Assembly (NCBI GenBank): GCA_013397435.1
Contig: VZRG01000453.1
Coordinates: 124,001-188,000, forward strand
Reading direction: 5' to 3'
Origin: Erythrocercus mccallii
Taxonomy: Eukaryota > Chordata > Aves > Passeriformes > Dicruridae
DNA: 64,000 bases
The notes under the pieces are model-generated. The model was not told the origin of the DNA. It did not search any database and saw only the letters and a program-made list of their open reading frames with translations. Positions 13,601 through 27,221 of the stretch are shown one piece after another (the stretch's first letter is position 1; each line of letters opens with the position of its first letter). The position numbers and the translations under genes were made by a program.

Positions 13601-13769
13601 TGTTCAGTTCTGGAGAGCTCCTGACCATAATTTGTCACATCTAAAAGTATTGCTTCCTATTAAGCCCACAGAGACTGCTCATAGGCTCCTCTATCATTAC
13701 ATGTCAGTCTAAGCACTAGCTTTTGTTTCTGTTAGCAATTTCCCTGACAAGCTATACTAAAAAAAAAAA
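10667..13769. other. AT-rich intergenic sequence
   Basis: The longest open frame (12584-12946, plus) has no recognisable domain and ordinary AT-rich composition. No repeat family recognised. Confidence 0.55.
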
Positions 13770-13802
13770 AATTACTAAGAAAATGCTTTCTTCTTAGTAA
13801 TT
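13770..13802. repeat. 12-bp perfect inverted repeat, 9-base loop
   Basis: AATTACTAAGAA at 13770-13781 is the exact reverse complement of TTCTTAGTAATT at 13791-13802. An A-run lies directly to the left (from about 13759). The arms could form a short hairpin. I see no flanking element ends that would make it a transposon. Confidence 0.7.
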
Positions 13803-16800
13803 CTAACTAATATACAAAATATCTAGTAACAAATTATAAAAACACTAGTATCTTTGCACATAGCTGTTTGGACTAAGAGATATTTCAAAGGCATCAGAAT
13901 CAGTGCCCAGTAAATGCTCTTTTATGTTCAAATGAAAAATTAGTTATAACAATAGGTGTCATTTTAAGACAGCTATAATCCTTCTAACTTTTGCACAAGA
14001 TATTTAATGACTCCCACATAGCTTTCTTTCTGCTAACATCATATGAGTTCAATTATATCAACATATAAATGTGTTTTTCACTACATTTTCTAAACAGTTC
14101 TTATAATAAAAATCTGTCACAGATTACAAAGGAGTGAACAGGAATGTCTCAGTGCACTACCTCATCTGTATAACTGTAGATAGATTACATATTAACAAGG
14201 TTCTTGAAGGCTGGGATAATGATTTTGCATACTAAACAAAAATGCCTTTTGTACATTGTTATTCCATTCTTATTGGCTATGTCATAAACTAAGTGTAATC
14301 TAAAGTAGGTAAAATTTCTTTAACTTAAAAGACTTACTACTGAGAAAATATAAACAAGTAGAATCTCCAGTTTAAATAATTCTTTTGAATGAAGATCATC
14401 TTACTGAGTACAGAAGTTCACTCAGGGCTTTTGCTTCAGTACAGTGAAAAGTACAAGTGAGGTATGAATTCCTCCATCAATGAGATTAACAATCACTTAC
14501 TAACCTTGTTGGTTAATAAGCAGAATTCTTAGGGAGAAAAGTTATAGTTTACTGGACCAATTGGAACAGCTGGAAAAAAGGAAGGAATTCTTAGTAGGTG
14601 TCTAAAATATACTCAATTCCAAATAAAGTACATTGGAACAAACACCTTCAATTCCATTTCATTAAGTAAACAGATATTTTTGAAAATAGGATAGTTAATG
14701 GAGGAGAATAGTGGCAAGAGATGATAAAATCCTTGACATTGTAAGAGGTAGAAACGGGCAATTATTTACTCAGAGACCAAAGTATTTTATGGCCTTTTTT
14801 CCCCTCAAAAAATCTATTTCCCCATCATTTTATTAAAGATATTATCTCCCTCTGGAAATTTACTTCACTTATATCCCTAGACTATTACAGGTCCAACAGC
14901 ACTGCACTTCTGATTGATGGCTTAGTACACAGAAGACATATCTGTCATTTGCTCTTTGGCAGATATTAAAAACAGCAAAACCATGGAAATATCCTCCTGA
15001 AGGTGGGCACCAGATAAAACCTCATATAAATCAGAGCTCAGAACCTGAGATGTTCCCAAGCATTACAATCTCCTGCTGGAATAATCCTACTCTTCTTCAG
15101 CTTCAGGGAAAATAACACATACCCAGATATTCAACCAGGAGTTATTATCTCAGTACAAAATATGCCAAGTAGAAGTTTTGTCATATATTGTATGACTATC
15201 TGAAATTAGACCCTAAGGAATTGAATCAAATAAAGAAATTCATTACCTAAATTGGTGCTGAAATAAAAAACAGATACATAAATACAAAACTGAGATCAAA
15301 AATCCTTTTGATTTTGTTTCTTCATTCTGGAAGGCCTTCTTTTTTATTCACTTTATTACTCAGGGGTTTTATAAAGATGGCAGAGCCTGTATGTTTTGAT
15401 TTCCCTTCTGCTGGAATCTGAGCTGATTTACCATTTCTAGGTGAGTGTTCCAGGCACTAGGCCATTGTGTAAAATAGAATACCATTATTGCAGACTTTAT
15501 ATCTCTACCTTCTACCTCTATCTTCATATCTTAAACTTCTAGATGAAGTTTGCTACCTGTAGTCTCTCAGACAAAGTAGACTCCTACTAATCCTAGAAGA
15601 AGGCATCTTGGACACATTCCTAGATTTGATGTCTGGTTATTCTTTGATCTAAACAATTGCTAGTTAGTGCTATGAAACCTTTCCCTCTTACTTCACCTTT
15701 ACAAGCTACCTCATTGGTACAACTTTCTGTTCATCTGAAGACCTACAGAAGATTATCAGTCTATAAAAAGCAGCATGCTTTATTCTTTTAGTATATATTT
15801 TAAAACAGACCTTCTGTAATGAAAGTTCAAGGGTTTTTTTTAAGCCTTTAAAGACATTCATTGCAGACTTGATGCTTTGCTCATTCAAGTCAGCAAGTTC
15901 ATACTGATTTTGTTACAGCCCTAGAATAATATGCTCACTCACTATCTGCTTCTCCAGTATTGGTATAGATTTTGAATATGATATTAACAGCAGAGAAAAA
16001 AGAATGATCTACTAATGCAAGAGATTTATATTACATTCCTATTAGGTTACATTCCTATTTCCATTTGTCTCATTGAAGATCATATCAAAAATTTATTAAT
16101 GGGTATAGGAAACTTAAATATAAGTTATGGCACTCATTCATTGGACACCATGCAAACACACAAGAATTAGAAGATAGAACTATACGAAAAATAAAAGGAT
16201 TTAAGTAAGCGCTCCAAGTAACCAAGCAGAAAAACAACTATGCTAAGATATTCCAGGACCAGATGGAATATCATATTACCTTGCTAGATGCAATATTAGA
16301 AGTCATAGAACTCTACCCCTGTATTGTGACAAAATCACATTATTCAAAAGGTATCCAGCTTTTCTTTCTGAGACTCTCCCCATCCTTCAGTGCTCAGTTA
16401 TAAAGGCAATTTACATTTCCCAGAAACAGGCAAGCAAAACAGGAAGAACAAAAACACACAAAAGATTCTTAGGGTTTATTTCATCTTAACACATATATAT
16501 ACTTCATTATGAGTATCACTCTCTCTATTTAAACTTTCAAAAGCTTCAGATTCTGCCATGAAGCAGCTGAGCTCTACAGAAACCAGATGAATACTGGAAT
16601 TCCTTTCAGCTGGTGTTGATTCTGCAGATTATTCCAGACTAGTGCTGTCTGATACAGTCAATCAGTCAAGCTGCTTGAACAATCTGCTCCACTCCACCAG
16701 TGCCATATTTTGTCTATTCCACTGTCATCAGAGAAGACATTTGCTGCCTTCTCAGTGTAGCCCAAAATGATAATGACTATCATGATTAATTTTAAAAATA

Positions 16801-18120
16801 CCATATTTTGCACAGTTTGAGTGCATATGTCATCCTGAATATGTAGTAATATGATAGAGATCAAGGTAGTTTTACTTCAGTCATTTTCCATGTAGATTCA
16901 TACAACAAATTTCAAACTGCATGCAAACATATATGTATATTTCTAAATAGAAAATATTTAGCAAACACAGCAAAAAACTCTGAAGAGTTTCTTAAATTCC
17001 TAGACATTTTTGTACTGTGGTCAAATCAGAACCAGAGATGATTTAAAGTATTGTCTATCTATATCCAACACACATTGTTGAGAGGAATATAATCTTTCTC
17101 ATAAATCTCTTTTCATATCTGATGGTATTCAGACTTTTTTTATAAAGTTGGTCAAGGAATAGTAAAGAAATGAAGATTTGAGTAACCTAGTTTGATAAGA
17201 AACTTTTTACTTTGAAGAAGTAAGAGGAGCTGAAACAAGATTTTCATGTCAAAACATAATGTCTCCCAAATACTTTGACTTGGAAAAAGTGACCATCAAA
17301 TAACCTATTCAGGTAACATAGAAGAGCAGGTGACACTGCATAGTTAGGCTCACAATCTTGTTTTTATAAAATAATTTCATGCAGCAATGAATATCAGCAG
17401 CAATGCAGACACCTATCCTTGTGATTTCAAAAGTGAATTTCCAGCCATACAATTGTCACAGAAAAACTGTGCAATGTGAATAGCAATGCTATAATAAAAA
17501 TCCAGAGACCTTTCCAATTGCTAGATATAAGTACTCTAAGTTGGTTCATAGTTCATATATTGAAAATTAAAATAGTAAAATATAATTTTTATGTATTGAA
17601 ATATAATGTAAATAATTCACTCACTGAATGCTCTATCATTCTAGAATTATTAGATCTACATTTATTAATAAATAATTATTAAACAGAATAGGATTTAAAC
17701 CAATGTTTTAAGAGTTACTGAATAGACTGAATGCTTTTCTAAAAAAAAGTCTTACAGCTGTTGATAGAAGTAAATTCACCTGTCAATTTCATTTTTTATA
17801 AATATGACATCAATCCTATATGATATATTCCAGCATTATTAGATGCAGCTTTGCTGATTAGAAATTACTGTCTACTATTTCCATAAATTACACATCATTA
17901 ACAGTGACAGGCAGGCACAAGGAGCTACTCTATTAAAGCACAGGTCTCACATAGGTCTTGTGCTATAAACCAGTGAGGAACTTTCTTTGTAGGAAAATGT
18001 ATGGCCTTTGATCCCTCTGACATTAAGAGTTTAAATAAATTATAATTCATAATTACCACGTCCAAATTTTCAGGAGAGGTGCTAAGGTGACAGTAATTTA
18101 GAGATGCACTACACCATTTA
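13803..18120. other. AT-rich intergenic sequence
   Basis: Only short chance ORFs. No repeat family or RNA gene recognised on either strand. Confidence 0.55.
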
Positions 18121-18142
18121 AAAAAAAAAAAAAAAAAAAAAA
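18121..18142 (+). repeat. Poly(A) run, 22 A
   Basis: An uninterrupted run of A. No AATAAA signal and no mRNA-like sequence precede it, so it is not clearly the tail of a retroposed transcript. Confidence 0.9.
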
Positions 18143-18841
18143 GAGGCTTTTATAATATGTGCCTGAAAACATGATTTCACCCATCCAAGAAATCCTATCA
18201 ATCCTATCAACCTTGGATACTATAAGGATAACAGAATCAAGTCCTATATTTTGCATAAAATAAACTATTTTTATTTAATTTTAAATGAAGTAGACAAAGT
18301 TAATAAAGCTAATGATGTTTCATAATTAGCCTAATTGTTTGACATAGCTTGTCATCTATTACACATTACGGACTCATAATCTAAACTATAGAATTGCAGC
18401 TCATTCTGAGAAAGCATTATAAAAAATTGATATATACAAAAAAACTCATATATAGTTCTTTCCCTAAGATGTGGGGAACAGTGAAATGCATGACAGAACT
18501 GGGCATAGTCTAAAATATCCTCCATTTTTACTCTGGTGTCTAAAATTTATCTCTGAAGGGAGAGGGAGCATCTTCCTACAGCCCTTTTTCTGAAACATGG
18601 AGAAGTGGGTCTTTCTGTAAAACCTTAAGTTGTCTAAGGTGTGTTCACCCTTACCAAATCAAATATGTTAGAGAATTTATACGAAAAGCAGTTAGTTTAA
18701 TGCAACTTGATTACAAGTTATCAAAGCCAAAAGAGTTAGCCAGCTGTAAACAGATCTTTGAGATATGAAAGACTAATGGGTATAAAATGAAGTTTTAAGT
18801 TACTTAGAAGTTCTTAATACAATGGAGAAAAGTAATGGCAG
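18143..18841. other. AT-rich intergenic sequence
   Basis: Nothing recognised apart from a short direct repeat of AATCCTATC near 18190-18207. Confidence 0.55.
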
Positions 18842-18899
18842 TTGCATTCTTGGTTGTTGCCGCTTACATGAAGATTGTTAACTTAAGAATGCAATCTTC
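18842..18899. repeat. Two overlapping, mutually exclusive inverted repeats
   Basis: TTGCATTCTT (18842-18851) is the exact reverse complement of AAGAATGCAA (18885-18894). GAAGATTG (18870-18877) is the exact reverse complement of CAATCTTC (18892-18899). The right arms overlap at 18892-18894, so the two hairpins cannot form fully at once. The surrounding sequence (about 18840-19000) is unique-looking and free of repeats. Confidence 0.6.
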
Positions 18900-21800
18900 T
18901 GTTTGGATTTTGTAGCATTTTGTATTTACTTTCTACTCACTGTTGTAACGGCGCAAATAATAAACACTTTTATTCCTGGTGGGCCATTTCATCAGAGTAA
19001 TTTACTGCTCTTTATCTTAATTAAAACTGAAATAGAATTTCTTTCTATTTCTAATTAATTTTGCTAGAATATTTCTGCAATGATAAGAAATTAAGGTCAT
19101 ATTCTTTCCTATGGTACTAAATTTTATCAGTGTGATTTTAGAATTGTATTTCTGGACTGTATGTAAACAAATGTGTAACCTTGAAGAACACTTTTGTACT
19201 TGTAACCTTAGAGTTAGGAGCTTTATCAGTGTTTTGTAAAAATAAACAATCCAGTATGAACATAAGTCTCATTCCTGCTTCTTTCATTTCCTCTCTTTTT
19301 GCCTCTTACTGCTTCTGGTTTGTAATAGGATCAATAGTTTTTCACCGTAATTTCCTAAATTTCTCTGTGTAATAAACAGATAAATACGTACTTTCTTGCT
19401 TTTTAATTTAGAAAAAAGAAAATGTAAGAATAATATATGTAAAAAGATGATGAAGAAATCATTGCAATTTTAATTAATCGTGCGAGCTAAATAGAGTAAT
19501 AGTGGTTTATGGTACTGAAAAGGAAAAGTGTGGATGAGAACTGGCTGAATCGGACCATATCTACAGGTAAATCTTTGCATTCAAATCTGAAATATTATAG
19601 AAACATAGGGAATTTTAGATGGGAGGAAATAAAGTTGTTTTCTCCATTAAAACAGAATCAATGGCTTTACACCTCAGAGTAAAGTTTAGTTAATACATAA
19701 AAATTTGCATTGCCTGAAACAATTTCTCTATGGACTTCAAATTTAAATTAAATTTTTTCTGCTTTTTCTTTGCTGATGTGTCTCTAAGAAACATAAAACT
19801 GTTCTCAAAAATATTTTGCAGTGTTTATATGTTACATTGTCTTTCTGACCTTTGTCTAAAGCATAAACAGAGCAGTTCAGCATTCTGCCCCATCAGCCAA
19901 TTTTCTGAATTACCAGTAGCTTTTTATTGAGTTGTGACTCTTAAGGACTCAAGTACATTGTGATAAATGTTGAAAGTTGTTTCTTATCAGGACATTAATG
20001 TGTGTGGTCATTGATCTCTTTGGACATTACATCTTAATGAAAAGCAATTTACTTAAACTACTTTTCTCACTCTTTTTATTAATATTGCAAAATTACAAGC
20101 AGGAGAAGAGAAAGCTTTTAACTCTGCTTTGCAGGAAGCAGAATTAAGTGTGTTTACTTAGGATCTAGAGTAATTGATTGACTCGTATAAAACCTTACCA
20201 TACTAACTGTAACACTAAGGAAAGCTGGCCAATTACAGTTTTTCACATTTTTCAAAGATGTCAGCTAAAGTTTAAAGGGAGGAGTATGTGATGAGGAATC
20301 ATTACAATACCTGGCAAATTAGATACAGATGATGCATTGTTATGCCCTGCTCTAGCAGAGAGATATCAGTCTAACATTCGCCATTTCCACACTGGCATTA
20401 TTTCAAGAGAAAAGTCGTTCTTCTCAAACAGGTACCAAAATTAATTTTAACATAATTCTCACATCTCTAAAAGTCATGAAAGAATTTTGTGGATTTTATC
20501 AGTGATTAAGCATCCTTCAAAGAGGTATGCCTGGATCAATAATAATCAAGTGCTTGTCAGACTAGCAGGCTGCTATTTTTCACGTAAACAACTTTTATTT
20601 TGTTTTCTTTGAAAATAAACACCCAGTTCTATCATAATAACAATATTCTATTTGAAAATTTAAACTGATTGCATTTTAACAATTGAAAGTAAATAACTAA
20701 ATGTGAAGCAAAACTTTTAGTACCTGACGGAACACCTCAATGACTGGGGTTTTTTTAGTCTCAATTTACATTTTTTATAGACTTTATAAGAGAATTTTTT
20801 TCCATATCTTGAAAACTTTTAGTCAGAAATAGTGTTTCCATCCTGACCACCTATTCTTTTGCTCTAGACAATTATTCCATGCCAACATGACTGGCATAAA
20901 CTGAAGTAACACGCATGTATTTTATATCCACTGAAAGAGAATGTATCTTCTAGAAAAGTTCAATAGCACTCTAAATTAGAAAGAATTAGATTCACAGAAT
21001 TTTGTTCCAATATGGAAAGATGATACAGGATTAGGTTTACTTCAGATTTCTGTCTATATGATGCCTGCAAAAGTTCAGATGAAAATTGATCTTCTCCCTT
21101 TATAATTCAAAAATCCATACAAAAACTTCTTTCGGTCACAAGCTCTACAGTTGAACATCCAAAAAACAGCAACGTGGGTAATAAAATGTATCTGATCTTG
21201 TATAAATACATAGATCAGTATTTTTCTTATGTATCACCAAAAAAACCACCATTTTTTAAGAGTTCAGTCCATACAGAAATAAAAAAGCAAAAAGTTGTGA
21301 TCATGACGAAGGTGGATTTCTGTGAAGACATCACAAACACATTTTCTTCACTGTCAAGGATTCAATGGTTTCCTATGACACAGTCAAACTTTGGAACATC
21401 ATTATCTAGCAAATCTCACAGCCAATTTTTCTGACGTGATGTGATGTCTCAGAATACAATTTTGCTGCTATAACTTTGCAATGCTAGATACTAAAAGCTA
21501 CTTTTTTTGCAAGCCACAATAGCTGCTTTCAATGCAATATCACAAAACTGACCTTAATTATACAAACTAGCATGAATACAGAAAATGTAGGTGTTTACTT
21601 GACTCTGGAGAGTGATAAACTAACAATAAAATTTTAATTATCTTGTGTCATGCTGTGTGTGACTCAAAATAATGCATACAGTGCACTAAATACCTTCCAA
21701 ACTACTCTTGCTAGATCTGACCTTAACTTGTAATGAAATTCTGATCAATATATGGCACTACAAGTAGACACATAATGCAACAGAATATTCATCCATATTC

Positions 21801-24800
21801 TACTAAAAGAACACTTGAATTTCTTAATAGTTCTTCTCAATGTGGAATCTTTACAACTAATGGATCTATAAATTTACACAGCTGAAATAAAGGCAATTAA
21901 AATAACAATTTGAACAGCCATGATTAATGGCATGGCCAGGAAATGCAAGTCAGAAGAGACGTATTAGATATACAATTAAAGTAATTTTTTTGTAACACAG
22001 CTAAACTTTAGTAGTCAGCAACATAGTTTAATTTTCAATCACTGTGGTTATTTACACCTGTCACTGAAGACCCTTTTTATTTTTTTAGACAGGTAGCAAA
22101 GGTAAAAACTAACTTTTACATGCTTACACAATATTTAAGACCTTTCAAAAATCTACAGTAATTTCACTATGTTACACTCAGTGGTAAGGCTTCACCTCAT
22201 ACCAGGTGAGAGGAAGCAAATTCTGTAATGCTGATGCAAAGCTAACTGAAATCAATAAAATCTATCCATTAATGATGATAAGCTTGATCTGATTCTGTAG
22301 TACCAGGTACTTTCTGTAGGTTGCCATTGGTACTTTTCTAAAACTTGTACAAATAAGAATTGTAGCTTTTCCTATTTGGTTAGATTGCTTAAAGTCAAAG
22401 GAAATGCAGATCATTGGTGTTCTAAGGCATCTGATATTATCATAATTAGGGAAATAACAACACAATTGTGTTTAATTTTTATCAAATTTTCTAATTTCCA
22501 TCAAACAATTCTATATATACTTTTAGTAAGAAATATTTAGGATAGAAGAGTTAGGCAGCACAATTTAGGCAGGCGACTTTTGTGTGATTACTTCCAGTTG
22601 CAGTGATAGACTTCCTCTTTGTACTCAGGATATTTCATGTTGATAATTTATTTGAGAAAGGCCAGAATATCTAAAGCTGAAAATATCTCTGTAACAAGTA
22701 TGTAATAGCACTAAAATAATTAAAATTGCTGAAAATAAAAAATTAATTTGTCTGTGAGGAACATCACAATAAATTCCTATTGTTTTTCACCTACGGTCTC
22801 AAAGATATATATGTGCTTTTTCACAATTTTTATTTTTCTGAGCACATACCTTTCAATTATTAAATTAAATTTCTTTATTTGATATGATCAAAACTCCTAT
22901 GCAGCTACTCCTGTTTGTGACTGGAGCCATTTAAGAAATTCAGAGTGATTCAAGATGTTTGCAGCTAGGTTGCTGGTCTCAAATGGATTTTGCCAACTGT
23001 CAGCTGCTTGTAGAAAATGTATATCATTCTTCCAATTTTTTTTGATGTGAAAAAGAATAAGTTCCTTTAAATTTGTCATGACTTAAGGAAGGCTACTTTA
23101 CCGATTACAAAAATTGAAAAAGAACATTCTTTTATTAGGAAAATATACTTTAGCATAGAATTCAAAAAACTCCCCCTAAAAGAGGTGGCTTAATCAAATA
23201 TAATATAATGAAAAATATCCATTAGAACACCTCCTTCTTATATTTATCATAGTACAACACAGGCATATTCTTGATATATGTAGCTGAATGGAAATAAGCA
23301 TTCTCAAAGTGATATGGTTCCATTGGGATTTTGTTTGTTTTCCTCTTCTCCACAGTAAATTACTTTTTTTACAGGTATCAATCACCTAAACAAAATTTAG
23401 ACCACATGGATACCAACTTCTCCATTGTCTGCTGTCAAGACAAACTACATTTTATATGAACTAAAGATTTATAGCTAAAAATTATAATGCATCATAGTAG
23501 TCATAAATAAAGTGAGAACTTTCAGTGTTTTAGTTTTATCACCTTCTTATGTTCTAAATTTTCTCTTGATTTGAAGCAAAAACGACAGTACCACACAGAA
23601 ATTTTGATTTTCACTTAGCCCTGCTAAATTAACTTCTTTCCAGGTGACTGACATTTTTTTTTTCTTGCAGATGTTTCATTCATAAGAACAGACTCAGATG
23701 AACTGCCTTAAAAACAACCATTTTGTTTATTCTAGGTTTTGGAAAAGACTGAACAAATGAGCTTTAAAGTAATGTTTGCCATGCCTTGAGGAAAATGTGA
23801 ATTTTCTGTTTCAAGTAAAGTATCTGCTTTACATATATTTCTTTTCTTTTCTTCGTTTTTGTCTGCAAACCTTCTGATTTCTGTAGTTTCAAAGAATTGT
23901 TTGTGAATTCATCCACATGACTACCTCTCAAATCTAGGGAAGGTTTATTTAAACCCTAAACAATACTTTGCTAAATTAAAGGTATGAATTTTGAGAAAGA
24001 TCTCTTTCAAGCACAATTCCAGGCAGAAATGTTTATTACTTGAGCTGATGTCACTGAAACTCAGAATTACAGATGAGATGAAAACTAACTACAGGCTGGT
24101 TTTTGAAGACAAAATACAAAAAGAAATTATTTTTATTTGAGGAAAATACAGATCACCTGAAAAGTAGTTGTGCAGTACATAAATACTAGGTGAATATGAG
24201 ACATATAAACTTCCTATCCTACTCTGTCATTGCTGACAATTATTTTCTCAGCTTGAAACACCAGTAATGCTGACTCCTTTAAAACCGATGAAGCCTGCTG
24301 TTTTTCCCATTTTTGTATATCACTCAGTGTAGTAATCACCATGTTTTGAAGGGGGAATAAGCTAATATGAAATTAGAGAACTCTCTTAGGAAATTCTTCA
24401 TTTGGTGTAGTAATAAGATCCTTCATGCTGCTTCACTGAACATATCTATAATGGAAAGTTAAATATAAAGACCCTTTTTCCCATCTCCTCTCACTATAAG
24501 TTTTTTTCTATGTATCCTGCATTCATGAAATCTAATGACAGGTATTTAAATAGGGAAAGCATTTTTGAAGAATATTTCTTGTACAGACCAGAAATATGAC
24601 AGCATTACTGTCATTTTAATTTAGATTATTAAAGATATAAACTGTAAATGTGACCTGGAAAACAACATGTTTTCTGAAGAAGACTTATTAATAACAGATA
24701 CAAAAGGTTCAGCAGACATCTTGAAGAAAATTGTGAGCATGAATCCTATATTTCCTTGGACAAAGATTCCAGAGAAAAGGTTCCATTTCCGAAAGCTTTT

Positions 24801-26784
24801 TATGTGTTCTGCCTTGCAGCAATGCTGATTAGCCATATAAATTTTCCACTGGTTAAGCTGGACACCATAGGTGTCTGGTTCTAACAGCCAGATTTCCTAT
24901 TTGATGAAGATGAGGCCTGCAGGTAAGGTATTTGGTTTAGAAGTATCCTGTCTCCCACCTTTAAAGCAGGCGCTCTATGTAGAAGTGGCTTTCTTGGACC
25001 TGTGTGTACAGTTCAGAAAGAGCAGAAAGGAATCCAGGGTCAGGCAAAATTGAAGATATTTTCTACTTTCTCTGGGAGTCACTGCAATTGGCTTCCTGCT
25101 CAGAGCTTTAATCCTGCACTTTCTAAGCATTTAACATTCCCTTAGCACTGCATTGTCAGTGATTTCAGAGGTTATAGATCTGTTTCATTTGGCCTTTATT
25201 GATTGGCACTGAAACACTTTATTTCTGATTGCAACATGAATTACAATGCTTAATTATCCTAAATATAGTCTTGTGAGCTAAGCGGGGAAATGTTACTTTC
25301 TCTTTTACAGATGGAAACTGAATTGGAGTACATATGAAGTCCACCTCTTCAAACATACTTGGGGAAATTTATCCACCATGGACGTATTGAATTTCAGCAG
25401 AGGCTGTCATATCTTGAACCATAGGCATCTTGGTCTCATGTAGCATTGAAAGTTTTGCTAGCTGATCAGAAATCACTAAATTGCAAGCCACATGTAAAAG
25501 TCTGCCAGGGTGTCCCCTGCATGGTAATTGACAAAGAAATAGTGAAAGTTTCTTCTCCAAATCATGCAGAGCTTGGCTTTGGAGGTAAATCCCATATATC
25601 ATAGCCATTATAGCTGTTCAGGGAATAACACCTGTTCTGCTCTGCTCTGGCTTCACACTTGGTAGAGAAAAGTGCAAACTCAGAAAACCAGGATGGTACA
25701 CAGATGGAGGCTTCTGACTGGCCATGAGCAGATGCCTTCCTCTCTCCAGTCAGTCTCTTAAATCTCCCTGATTATTTTCTTTTTAATGAATACTTAGCTA
25801 ACTGACAGTTTCCTATCTCCCTGAAGGCTATGCTTCTCTTTGGTGGAACATTAACTATGTATTATGTGGAACCCAGGCATTCAACTCAGAAGGGAGAGCT
25901 TCAGTAGACCACTTTCCTTCCCTTCTGCCATATCTCTTCCTTCAGTTCTCAGCAATAAAAACAGTAACAAATGATTCCTGGATCTGAACCTTTTCTTCTG
26001 CAGATACAAAGACAGTCTTTATTTTTTACCCCACAAAATTCAGGGAAGGGAGAAAGAGGAGGCAAAGGGAAGAAATGGCCTTCTGCATCTGTATCTTCAA
26101 AGGTTTGAAAAATTTGAGTTAACACATGCTTTTTCAGAGATTTTGGAATTTCTGTGCATATTTATAAAGATATCTAATAGCCAAAATGAGTACAAAAAGA
26201 TGTAATAAATAAATGCTTCTTATTCTGATCCAAAGGTCCTGTTCCAACCATGGCATTTTCAAAAATTTTAGAATCATATGTAAAATATATGCTGAGGCAC
26301 ATATAATATGGGTTAGGAGGCTATAGAAAGTCTAGTTAGTTTTTCATATTTTTAATATGAAAGAATGTTACAAAATTATTAGAACCAAACTACTGAGTTA
26401 ACATAATACAAGTGCTTTAGGATTCACTAAATAGTTTCTGAATTTAGCCAAACACCAGTTCCCAAAATCATATACTTTCTGTGTCTTTCAGCTTCAGATA
26501 TTGCAACAGCATAGTGATTGCCCTCACTGGAATGAGAACTTAATCTTCAGTTTTTACTGTTTTAAAAACTATAGTTACTAATTACATTTGATTGGTTAAA
26601 TTGAATATTATGTCACTAGAAAGAAATCATTATGGCAACAAAGTAACTTATCTGAAGAACTGCACATTGGTAAATAAAATTGATTATTTTAACTGGTGTG
26701 ATTGAAAAGTGTGATGCCTTAAGTTTTAGCTTTCATGTTTTTCAGATTCTGTGCTGCCTAGGGGTATCGTTCTGAGCCTCATAT
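18900..26784. other. Long repeat-poor AT-rich stretch
   Basis: Nearly 8 kb with no recognisable transposon, RNA gene or coding exon. Short open frames (for example 21174-21434 plus and 25369-25608 minus) have no family resemblance. A polypyrimidine tract ending in CAG (about 23653-23670) and a CAGGTAAGG sequence (24919-24927) look like splice sites but do not pair into a supportable exon. The absence of repeats over this length would suit conserved non-coding DNA, but only an alignment could show that. Confidence 0.5.
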
Positions 26785-27149
26785 TAAGTGTTAGCATGCT
26801 CTCTTCACAGAGTACATAGACAAAACAAATCCTTTTCCTGCTGAAGACCAAGGACAATGAGTACAAGTTTCAGGCTCAAAAGCATAAACAATGGGCTGAA
26901 GAGAGAAACAAGAAGGATAGGACTTCATAACCTGAAGCTGTAATTGAACAATTAAACCCCAATATATAAATGGACCAAAACTTATAAAAGTGTGAGACTG
27001 GTTGTCCATTGTGTGACCATTTTAAGTCCATCAGGCTCTTGTATTGCCCAAGGTGTATCCTTAAAGGCTTAAAGGCCTTTCAATAAATATCTATTTTATT
27101 CTCTAGCTCTGTTCAGTCTCTGTTCCAGGTCAGCCTTCCCAGGACATCA
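26785..27149 (+). mobile_element. Solo or truncated LTR of an avian endogenous retrovirus
   Basis: The structure is that of an LTR read on the plus strand. A U3-like segment precedes TATAAAAG at 26983-26990. About 90 bases further on is AATAAA at 27082-27087, followed by a T-rich U5-like tail that ends in GGACATCA at 27149. The sequence resembles a repeat common in bird genomes. The left edge is uncertain because no TG start with a matching duplication is visible. No gag, pol or env remnant adjoins it, so it carries no viral gene. It may still offer a promoter or polyadenylation site. Confidence 0.65.
26983..26990 (+). promoter_or_regulatory. TATA box of the LTR
   Basis: TATAAAAG lies 92 bases upstream of the LTR AATAAA signal. 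This is the expected order and spacing for an LTR promoter and its R-region polyadenylation signal. Confidence 0.5.
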
Positions 27150-27197
27150 CTGAAGCAAAGAGTTTGTATGCAAAATAAGGTAAATAGACCTCACTTG

Positions 27198-27221
27198 CTT
27201 CAAACAATATATTGTTTGAAG
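27198..27221. repeat. Perfect 24-bp palindrome
   Basis: CTTCAAACAATA is followed with no spacer by its exact reverse complement TATTGTTTGAAG. Pairing stops at the next base on each side. It lies 48 bp beyond the end of the LTR at 27149. Confidence 0.95.

Noticed and set aside
18060..18142. Poly(A)22 considered as the tail of a retrogene
   Set aside because: No AATAAA upstream, no ORF and no target-site duplication.
23641..23985. Strong polypyrimidine-AG acceptor at 23670 with a possible donor near 23981
   Set aside because: The interval has stops in all frames and nothing links it to another exon; it could only be a non-coding exon, which sequence alone cannot show.
25369..25608. 79-codon minus-strand ORF considered as a processed pseudogene
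   Set aside because: No known protein matched by eye, no poly(A) tail and no target-site duplication.
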